Assembly (NCBI RefSeq): GCF_026151205.1
Contig: NC_087081.1
Location: 3,913,246-3,973,245, forward strand
Source: Bolinopsis microptera
Lineage: Eukaryota > Ctenophora > Tentaculata > Lobata > Bolinopsidae
Direction of reading: 5' to 3'
DNA length: 60,000 nt
Both the position numbers and the translations under genes were made by a program. Of the stretch, positions 29,001 to 41,000 are shown piece by piece (the stretch's first letter is position 1; each line of letters starts with the position of its first letter). The notes beneath the pieces were generated by a model. The model was not told the origin of the DNA. It saw only the letters and a list, made by a program, of their open reading frames with translations, and did no database searches.

Positions 29001-32000
29001 AGTAGCTAAATAGCATTAACCAATCAAAAGTCAAAACCCAGAATCAGTGTCAAGTAATTAGCCTCACCTCCCAAACTTAAATAATCCTTAGTCAGTCACG
29101 TCTAGGAAGCCGCAAGAAATCGGGGTAGATTTTCATCTTAAAAAACACTCAGTAAAAATACTACAAGTAAATTAATACAATAATAATTTCTACTTACTCG
29201 TATTTGGGTTCACTCTTCTTCAGCCTGTCCAGTTGAGCGGCCTGTTTCTCACGGAGACTTTCCCACAGCAGTTCCCGGTCACACTCTGGCACAACTCTAG
29301 ATCCTTCTATTCCATTAGTCTGGGGTACATTATATGTTAGCTAGTTATATGTTAGTTCCCGGTCACACTCTGGCACAACTCTAGATCCGTCTATTCCATT
29401 AGTCTGGGGTACATTATATGTTAGCTAGTTATATGTTAGTTCCCGGTCACACTCTGGCACAACTCTAGATCCTTCTATTCCATTAGTCTGGGGTACATTG
29501 TATGTTAGCTAGTTATATGTTAGTTCCCGGTCACACTCTGGCACAACTCTAGATCCTTCTATTCCATTAGTCTGGGGTACATTGTATGTTAGCTAGTTAT
29601 ATGTTAGTTCCCGGTCACACTCTGACACAACTCTAGATCCTTCTATTCCATTAGTCTGGGGTACATTATATGTTAGCTAGTTATATGTTAGTTCCCGGTC
29701 ACACTCTGGCACAACTCTAGATCCTTCTATTCCATTAGTCTGGGGTACATTATATGTTAGCTAGTTATATGTTAGTTCCCGGTCACACTCTGGCACAACT
29801 CTAGATCCTTCTATTCCATTAGTCTGGGGTACATTATATGTTAGCTAGGTTGTGAGTAACTTGGTAAGACTTGTCCGTTATGAATGTTGTTGTCGAATCG
29901 TACAGTTTACTGCGTGGGATGAACGTGAACAAAATAACACGTCTGATGACACCAGCATTAATAACCAACCTGTTCCATATTTGAAAGTAATTTCTGCTGA
30001 TCTCTGAGCTGCTTTAGTTCATTCTGGACAGTTTCCAACTCAAGTTTTCTCCTAAGTAAAGCACTCAATCTCTCATCAGTTGACGTATTCTGTTCTTCAA
30101 TTTCTTCGCTTTCTTCAGCAATACTTTCATCATCTTCTTCGGCCGATTCCTGTAATATGATCGCAGGGTGTAACGATCTCGATGGTTTACCGCCAAATCT
30201 GCGCGCGATTTTAGTGCCCCGATATTACACTCAATGATCACTACTATAAACTTTTTCCAAATAAACAAAATTAGGCGTGCGCGCGTTACATTACAATTAG
30301 AAAATCTTTCAGTTGAACTAAGTTCATCTAACACAAATTCCGAATGACTTGCAGTCTGTGGGAAGTACATTCCAAATTTTGATACAATCACATTGACATG
30401 TCAAATTAAACTTGCTATTACCACCCTTAACAAGAAATGCGGCCGCTTTTCTTTTGTGGATGGCCGCTCAATTTCCCGATCCGTGATGGGGTATTTTATC
30501 ATATTCCATACCACCTGGGGACCCCAGTCTTGGCTGTTTATAAGCATGCAGATATGGCGGAATGACAGGCCGAGCGCCGCCCAGTTGATATAATTCCATA
30601 TTGAATTTGAAAATAGTGTATATTTCTATGTAACCATATACCGTATGTTTATTGTTTATGCAACTTGACACGGATCTGTGCAAAATAGTAATACTAACTC
30701 AAAATAATAATACTATGCTATTAGCGGGATGCGTGCATGGTTAAATTAACAATGTACTTGAACATTTCAACACCGCGCGCCGACAATTGTTTAATTCAGA
30801 TGATCGCGCAAAATAACTTTGCGCAGGCAGACACGTGGGCGACACGTACGCTCCCAGGCACGGTCGGTGGTCGCACGCAGGTACGGACGAAAGCTAACAT
30901 ATACAAAAAAAACCTCGTTCGCTAACCCTTGTCCTTGACTCTTTTGTGCCTTCGGCACTTTGAGTCATGGATCGGGAAAAAATGAACTTATAGTTGTTTA
31001 CCTGATCTTTTGGGACTATAAGACTAATTTCATTTAGAACCTCTGCAGGAATACCTTGGCCGCCAGCTCGAGCCTGAAATTTAGAGTAAATTAGTAATCA
31101 AGTTAGTAAATAAACTTTTCAGAAGAATTTATTCGATCGTTTTATCGTAATTATACGATTATTTTTTATTTATTTTCTTAAATTATTTGTTTCACAGTAG
31201 TGTTGAAAGTAAGAAAAATCAATCTAAATGTTTCAACACATTAAAATTAACTTATTACTTTAATATAGACTATTCCCTACTATACACGGAGCAAGTAAAA
31301 CTATTTATCTTGATATCTTTACTGCTTAAAAACATGCGTAGTCTCGGACCTTACCCTATAGCTTCAATAAAATAAGCCCCCACAAATTGATCTCAAAGAC
31401 CGGAAATAGAGGCATGCACATTTTACCTCTTTAACTTTTGAAGCGAGCATGTGTAAGTGTTTTAGTTTCTCCTGGGCTCTAAGTAGAGCTTGCAGTTTCT
31501 CCTCATCGCTAGCAGGTGCTGGAACTGCTGCTTTTTCTACGTCACTCTGAAAGTTGAGGGAATTATATAAGTTATCACAGGGACTGGAGAGGGCATTACT
31601 TTAAACAAATATACATATTACTGATTATATGCACACAGGTAAACGTATGTAATAGTGTGGACAGTGCCATTTTAACTGTACAGTAAATATGCAGAACATA
31701 ATGTTTCTTTTAAAGGTGTAACCAGTCTACAGTTATACCTTAATTATACAGGGGGCCATAAGTCAGTACCCATACGTTGGCCTTAATACCTCAGTCACTG
31801 AGTACCCAATTGAAATAATTCTTTCTGGTACGACTTACTACCACTACTGGTTCGAGGAATTTGTCAAATCGAAAAATATTCGTGTTCATTTTTTTCAGAT
31901 GAAGGTTCATTTTCGCATTTATTTGATAGTTTGGATAGTCGGATCGAGCTAAATTTTATTGAATAGTGTTTGGCCATTTAAATTACGTTTTTCCTGAAAA

Positions 32001-35000
32001 AATGAGAGTTCTAGCTTCTCAGATGACTGAAATATGAAGCATAGGGAGATTTTTCATTGCGTGTGATTAGGTTGAGGCTAGATCCGCATTATGGGAACCG
32101 TGCAGAGAGCCCAATTACGGTGTCGTAATTGGGTAATCATTGATTACCTAATCAATTTTGATAACGAGATAAACAAATTGCTTGATAACTTCGTCATTTT
32201 AAATCTGTTTCGCACCATCCTTTCAGATTATATTCCGGATTAAATGAACTATTGCAATATGTTGCAACGGAGTATCTAACATGTTCACAAACACGAGTAT
32301 AAGAAATTCAATGTTGATTGGGTGGTGTGGCCCCCAAAAATCGAAAGGTTAAAGTTTTGCAACTTAATTCATCAATGAAAAGCTACACTTTAATCCACAT
32401 TTAAATATATGCGCTTATTCAGCATACTAGTTTTAATTTTGTGTGCTTGACGTCGATGGACATTTCTTATCGAGCTCGATCACAAAGCAGCCGATTTGTG
32501 CCTGCCAAAACTTAGACGTTGAGAAATATCGCCATAATTCAAGCTTATTATGGCAGATTACAGTACACACTATGTTACACGCTGTATGTACACACCTCTT
32601 GTCCAGTGTTTGCCAACTGTTGCATGGCAAGCAAATGTTTGGTGCATGTTATGTTTGCACGGTAGAGGTGACAGTTGTGAGTCTAACATTATAGTGTAGC
32701 TACTAACCTTAACATTGTAGTGTAGCTACTAACCTTAACATTGTAGTGTAGCTACTAACCTTAACATTGCAGTGTAGCTACTAACCTTAACATTGTAGTG
32801 TAGCTACTAACCTTAACATTGCAGTGTAGCTACTAACCTTAACATTGTAGTGTAGCTACTACCTTAACATTGTAGTGTAGCTACTAACCTTAACATTGTA
32901 GTGTAGCTACTAACCTTAACATTGTAGTGTAGCTACTAACCTTAACATTGTAGGCAGCGATTTGTGCCTGCCAAAACTTAGACGTTGAGAAATATCGCCA
33001 TAAGTCAAGCTTATTATGGCAGATTACAGTACACACTATGTTACACGCTGTATGTACACACCTCTTGTCCAGTGTTTGCCAACTGTTGCATGGCAAGCAA
33101 ATGTTTGGTGCATGTTATGTTTGCACGGTAGAGGTGACAGTTGTGAGTCTAACATTATAGTGTAGCTACTAACCTTAACATTGTAGTGTAGCTACTAACC
33201 TTAACATTGTAGTGTAGCTACTAACCTTAACATTGTAGTGTAGCTACTAACCTTAACATTGTAGTGTAGCTACTAACCTTAACATTGTAGTGTAGCTACT
33301 AACCTTAACATTGTAGTGTAGCTACTAACCTTAACATTGTAGTGTAGCTACTAACCTTAACATTGTAGTGTAGCTACTAACCTTAACATTGTAGTGTAGC
33401 TACTAACCTTAACATTGTAGTGTAGCTACTAACCTTAACATTGTAGTGTAGCTACTAACCTTAACATTGTAGTGTAGCTACTAACCTTAACATTGTAGTG
33501 TAGCTACTAACCTTAACATTGTAGTGTAGCTACTAACCTTAACATTGTAGTGTAGCTACTAACCTTAACATTGTAGTGTAGCTACTAACCTTAACATTGT
33601 AGTGTAGCTACTAACCTTAACATTGTAGTGTAGCTACTAACCTTAACATTGTAGTGTAGCTACTAACCTTAACATTGTAGTGTAGCTACTAACCTTAACA
33701 TTGTAGTGTAGCTACTAACCTTAACATTGTAGTGTAGCTACTAACCTTAACATTGTAGTGTAGCTACTAACCTTAACATTGTAGTGTAGCTACTAACCTT
33801 AACATTGTAGTGTAGCTACTAACCTTAACATTGTAGTGTAGCTACTAACCTTAACATTGTAGTGTAGCTACTAACCTTAACATTGTAGTGTAGCTACTAA
33901 CCTTAACATTGTAGTGTAGCTACTAACCTTAACATTGTAGTGTAGCTACTAACCTTAACATTGTAGTGTAGCTACTAACCTTAACATTGTAGTGTAGCTA
34001 CTAACCTTAACATTGTAGTGTAGCTACTAACCTTAACATTGTAGTGTAGCTACTAACCTTAACATTGTAGTGTAGCTACTAACCTTAACATTGTAGTGTA
34101 GCTACTAACCTTAACATTGTAGTGTAGCTACTAACCTTAACATTGTAGTGTAGCTACTAACCTTAACATTGTAGTGTAGCTACTAACCTTAACATTGCAG
34201 TGTAGCTACTAACCTTAACATTGTAGTGTAGCTACTAACCTTAACATTGCAGTGTAGCTACTAACCTTAACATTGTAGTGTAGCTACTAACCTTAACATT
34301 GTAGTGTAGCTACTAACCTTAACATTGTAGTGTAGCTACTAACCTTAACATTGTAGTGTAGCTACTAACCTTAACATTGTAGTGTAGCTACTAACCTTAA
34401 CATTGTAGTGTAGCTACTAACCTTAACATTGTAGTGTAGCTACTAACCTTAACATTGTAGTGTAGCTACTAACCTTAACATTGTAGTGTAGCTACTAACC
34501 TTAACATTGTAGTGTAGCTACTAACCTTAACATTGTAGTGTAGCTACTAACCTTAACATTGTAGTGTAGCTACTAACCTTAACATTGTAGTGTAGCTACT
34601 AACCTTAACATTGTAGTGTAGCTACTAACCTTAACATTGTAGTGTAGCTACTAACCTTAACATTGTAGTGTAGCTACTAACCTTAACATTGTAGTGTAGC
34701 TACTAACCTTAACATTGTAGTGTAGCTACTAACCTTAACATTGTAGTGTAGCTACTAACCTTAACATTGTAGTGTAGCTACTAACCTTAACATTGTAGTG
34801 TAGCTACTAACCTTAACATTGTAGTGTAGCTACTAACCTTAACATTGTAGTGTAGCTACTAACCTTAACATTGTAGTGTAGCTACTAACCTTAACATTGT
34901 AGTGTAGCTACTAACCTTAACATTGTAGTGTAGCTACTAACCTTAACATTGTAGTGTAGCTACTAACCTTAACATTGTAGTGTAGCTACTAACCTTAACA

Positions 35001-38000
35001 TTGTAGTGTAGCTACTAACCTTAACATTGTAGTGTAGCTACTAACCTTAACATTGTAGTGTAGCTACTAACCTTAACATTGTAGTGTAGCTACTAACCTT
35101 AACATTGTAGTGTAGCTACTAACCTTAACATTGTAGTGTAGCTACTAACCTTAACATTGCAGTGTAGCTACTAACCTTAACATTGTAGTGTAGCTACTAA
35201 CCTTAACATTGTAGTGTAGCTACTAACCTTAACATTGTAGTGTAGCTACTAACCTTAACATTGTAGTGTAGCTACTAACCTTAACATTGTAGTGTAGCTA
35301 CTAACCTTAACATTGTAGTGTAGCTACTAACCTTAACATTGTAGTGTAGCTACTAACCTTAACATTGTAGTGTAGCTACTAACCTTAACATTGTAGTGTA
35401 GCTACTAACCTTAACATTGTAGTGTAGCTACTAACCTTAACATTGTAGTGTAGCTACTAACCTTAACATTGTAGTGTAGCTACTAACCTTAACATTGTAG
35501 TGTAGCTACTAACCTTAACATTGTAGTGTAGCTACTAACCTTAACATTGTAGTGTAGCTACTAACCTTAACATTGTAGTGTAGCTACTAACCTTAACATT
35601 GTAGTGTAGCTACTAACCTTAACATTGTAGTGTAGCTACTAACCTTAACATTGTAGTGTAGCTACTAACCTTAACATTGTAGTGTAGCTACTAACCTTAA
35701 CATTGTAGTGTAGCTACTAACCTTAACATTGTAGTGTAGCTACTAACCTTAACATTGTAGTGTAGCTACTAACCTTAACATTGTAGTGTAGCTACTAACC
35801 TTAACATTGTAGTGTAGCTACTAACCTTAACATTGTAGTGTAGCTACTAACCTTAACATTGTAGTGTAGCTACTAACCTTAACATTGTAGTGTAGCTACT
35901 AACCTTAACATTGTAGTGTAGCTACTAACCTTAACATTGTAGTGTAGCTACTAACCTTAACATTGTAGTGTAGCTACTAACCTTAACATTGTAGTGTAGC
36001 TACTAACCTTAACATTGTAGTGTAGCTACTAACCTTAACATTGTAGTGTAGCTACTAACCTTAACATTGTAGCGTAGCTACTAACCTTAACATTGTAGTG
36101 TAGCTACTAACCTTAACATTGTAGCGTAGCTACTAACCTTAACATTGTAGCGTAGCTACTAACCTTAACATTGTAGTGTAGCTACTAACCTTAACATTGT
36201 AGTGTAGCTACTAACCTTAACATTGTAGTGTAGCTACTAACCTTAACATTGTAGTGTAGCTACTAACCTTAACATTGTAGTGTAGCTACTAACCTTAACA
36301 TTGTAGTGTAGCTACTAACCTTAACATTGTAGTGTAGCTACTAACCTTAACATTGCAGTGTAGCTACTAACCTTAACATTGTAGTGTAGCTACTAACCTT
36401 AACATTGTAGTGTAGCTACTGACCTTAACATTGTAGAGTAGCTACACAAATTCAGTGAACCCTAAAACCGACCAGAATATAAAACAAATACCGTGATTAT
36501 ATTATGTGATAAGTGACAGTACAGTACAGTACAGTACAGTACAGTACAGTACAGTACAGTACAGTACAGTACAGTACAGTAGAGTAGAGTAGAGTAGAGT
36601 AGAGTAGAGTAGAGTAGAGTAGAGTAGAGTACAGTACAGTAGAGTAGAGTAGAGTAGAGTAGAGTAGAGTAGAGTAGAGTAGAGTAGAGTAGAGTAGAGT
36701 AGAGTAGAGTAGAGTAGAGTAGAGTAGAGTACAGTACAGTACAGTATTTACCCAGAACTTGAAACCTCTCAAGCAAACAGAATGACCAGAACATTCTACT
36801 AACACTGTCTTATTATGTATTCTTGTGTAAATTTGTATTAAAAATACTTTCAACACTACTATATATAACAAATAATTTGAGATCATGAATACGATGTAGT
36901 AACATTGAAATTCCTTCCCTGATAAGAGCATTTTTACTTGTCGCATCAAACGGGATCAATACAAATTTACACAAGAATACATACATTGCAACCATGCGAC
37001 CCAGAAACAATATTCCAATCCGGATTTTACATGAACTGTCTTATTAGCTAAGTATAAGGAGAGTAAAAAGTTATCCGTGTTACTTTTATGTTATGATGTT
37101 CCCAACAAGCTTACAAATTATGATGCCATAGCAACCACAGTATCTATAGCAACCAGCTGATGCCTGTAAATTCCTTCTACCGCATTCCATCACAAATAGC
37201 TTGTCGTATATCGAGCTATACTTATACGTTATCATACAATACACGATATGTAAAACAATGTATAACTGCGGGTACTAGTTAAACTTTATAAAATTAATTA
37301 GTCAATGGATAGGACAGCTTAACAATACACATGTACTATCTACAATCGATAGTATGTGTAACAGTGTACAAGTGTATTATACAAACCAAGCAATCAGAGC
37401 ACAGGATTACTAACACGTGACACAAACCAATCAATCAGAACACAGGATTACTAACACGTGACACAAACAAACCAATCAGAACACAGGATTACTAGCACGT
37501 GACACAAACCAACCAATCAGAGCACAGGATTACTAACACGTGACACAAACCAACCAATCAAAGCACAGGATTACTAACACGTGACCCAAACCAACCAATC
37601 AGAGCACAGGATTACTAACACGTGACACAAACCAACCAATCAGAACACAGGATTACTAACACGTGACACAAACCAACCAATCAGAACACAGGATTACTAA
37701 CACGTGACACAAACCAACCAATCAGAACACAGGATTATTAACACGTGACACAAACCAACCAATCAGAACACAGGATTACCAACACGTGACACAAACCAAC
37801 CAATCAGAACACAGGATTATTAACACGTGACACAAACCAACCAATCAGAGCACAGGATTACTAACACGTGACACAAACCAACCAATCAGAGCACTGGATT
37901 ACTAACACGTGACAGAACTGACCTCCTCAAAGAGAGATAGTCTCTCTCTCAGCTCCTTTACTCTGTTCCTGGTGTTCTCTAGCCCCGCTAGTTTGGAGGA

Positions 38001-41000
38001 TATGTCCTCATGGGAGTCTGTGTCGTTAAAGGACATGGTCCCCATTTCTACTTGTATACGAGACAGCTGGTCTCTCATCGCCTGCAAAGTTACTGGTTAC
38101 TACCCACACTCAAAAATCCTATCATACTCCTTTATGGATTTTACCTGTTAAAAATTGGCGAAAGATATGGGCGTGGCCGGATCGGGATCAAGACGGTCGA
38201 GTAGGAACTTTTTTGTGGTCAATGAACCTAAGTAATGGATATAAGCACTCTTCGCTAATTAATCGTCACATCTTGAAAATATGACCCTAGTGGTAAACCA
38301 CGCTTCCTGTTACGTTACTAACTTTAAGGCCAGAGGGGGGGGGGGGGGGGGGGGGGGGTAAGGGGTCAAAAACATCGACCAAAATATTATTTTCTTATTC
38401 AATATAATTTTTGATGACAAAAACATTGCAACTATTCACATATTTGTAGCTGCTTAACTTTTTTTAATAATTGAGGTTAACCGACTTTCACAAAATTGAC
38501 TATACAACATTGAGGTTAATAAAATTGAGGTTAATATTTTATTACACTCCATAATTTTTTGTTATTTCGGTCAGCAAATGTTAACTCTAAATTTTAGGTT
38601 CATAATTATCAGAAAAAGTAATATCCAAACGTTATTAAATGAGGTTAACCTCTTTTTTTAGATGTAGCGAGAATAGATCAAATGATAGAGCTATTATTTT
38701 CATCGTTAGTTTACGGTATACACATTTCTAAATAGATGACGTGTTGATTGACTTTCTTTTATCTTGGGAAAATGAAAAAATGAGGTTAACCATCACATTT
38801 TGGTACTGTAGGGAATATACATACGATTCTTGCTTATGTAATGTACCACAATATCGCAGTGAGGTATCTATTGGTATCACAATGCCTACAACTATAATCA
38901 CGTGACAAAGGTGATTTGAACTGACCATATTTTAGTAGAAGATTTTATCCGTAAATCGCTAAAAAATGAGGTTAACCTCTCATTTTTTGAATATCTGACC
39001 AGTAAAATACATGTTAACCTCAAAAACTTAATCGTTACACTGTGCAAATGTTTTACTACATATATAATAACATATTAATAAACCAATCCCAGTGTTATAT
39101 GGTCTAAAGCGAGGTTAACAACCAAATTTTTACTACTTTCGAGCAGTTAGTGTTTACAGGAAGTCTTGGTTAACCTCATTTTTTACAATACAAGGACATT
39201 AACTACTGAAAGTGGCTAAAATCGTTTAGGGGATGGCTAGGTCTGATCAAGCAAACGTTGATAGGTGTATAGAAAGTCCTAACTAACGAACTGTGATACA
39301 TTCCAGTGAATATTCAAAATTTTGAAAACACTAAATTGCATCTATCTCTCACACGGCTGTCATCCGTCCAATCCTATCCTACTGCTGTAGTATATGGATC
39401 AGGGCCACTCAAACGGACTATAACGCGAAGAAACTCAAACGTGTTCAGGCATTGGCACTCAGAATGATGTCTGGTGCCATGCCAAGCACACCTTTTATCG
39501 CATTGAATCACCTCACCGACACTTCTGACATCATACTGTTCCTGCAAGGCGAAGCAGCAAAGGGTGCGGCCAGGCTACAAGCTTATGGCAGCCTCACTCT
39601 TGAAACTATCGCCTTCAGGAAGGGAACTATCAAAAATCATACCACTATCAACAAACAATTCATGGCAGACCTCATTATCCCACCTAGAGCAACGAGAGAC
39701 CTAACAACACCAACCATGATGCTGGGACGGCACTTCACCGTCACAACTCCTGGAGCCGATACCACTGAATATAGAAATTCACTTCAAAACACCATTGACA
39801 ACATTACCAGTGAAACGATCACCTGCTACACTGACGGGTCACTCACAGACTCAGGATGCGGGGCTGGCTATATCATCACAACAGACAACAATAACACCAC
39901 CCTTGAAGAAAGATCATTCAAGCTCCCTGATTATTGCACTGTTTACCAAACAGAGCTCACTGCCATCATTGAAGCTTGCAAATATCTCTCTACCTATACC
40001 AACACACATATCATCATATGGTCTGACAGTCTCTCATCTATACAAGCTATCTCTGCGCTTTCAACGCGGAGTAGAACTACAAGAGACTGTTACGACTCTC
40101 TTAATGCACTCGGATCCAACAACACGCTAGAGATACGATGGATTGCAGCACACATCGGATTGTGGGGGAACGAAAAAGCAGATGAGCTGGCCAAGCTTGG
40201 TACAACCAGTGAATCCACTTTGAAGTGTCCAGTTCCACAATCCTACATCAAGCGTCAAATCGACAACAAAGTCAACAGACTGAATCAGGAAACTTGGTTA
40301 ACTGACGGTCCCAGACACACCAAACTGACACTCGGCCACAAGCATGCCAAAATCATCAAAAACCTCAACACTACACTCAGCAAAAACAGACAAGATTACA
40401 GAACTGCAGCACAGTGTGCCCGCGAGCCCGATTTTCTGCAAAAAGTCAGTATTTTTCTTCAACCAGCCTATTTTCAATTTAAAACTACCCTATCTAACCT
40501 AAAATTGCATGAGAAATCGTTTAAAGGGGTTTTCAAGATGATTAGAAGGATTTTTGACCTCATATATTGATTTAACCTGATTTTTGGTGTAAAATTACAT
40601 TTTTTTGCCGTTTTTTTGCCATATTTTTGAACAAATTACAAAAATAAGTGACAAATTCACTTTGATGAGCATCCATAATTTACGCTATCTGTAAGTATAG
40701 GACATTTAGAGTAATCTCAGAAAAATTTACAGTGTGATATTGTGGCATGATTTTTTTATGGGCCATCAAAGGTTTAAGATTAGACAGAAATTTTGTGAAT
40801 TTTAGGACTTTTTGATTCCATTTTTAGACCATTTTAGCACTTATATCAATTATAAACTACTTCTTTGTGTTTTAAATGGAAAGAGGTTATCAAGAGCTTT
40901 CATTTGATACCTCCATACATGGCTTTTGATCAAAATTCGAATTTTCTTGGACAAAAACAATGTTATTTTGAGCTAAATTGAGTTACGCACTTACAAAATA

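Noticed and set aside
36462-36949. Minus-strand frames of repeated LLYST
   Set aside because: Translation of the ACAGT/AGAGT pentanucleotide repeat; no exon signals.
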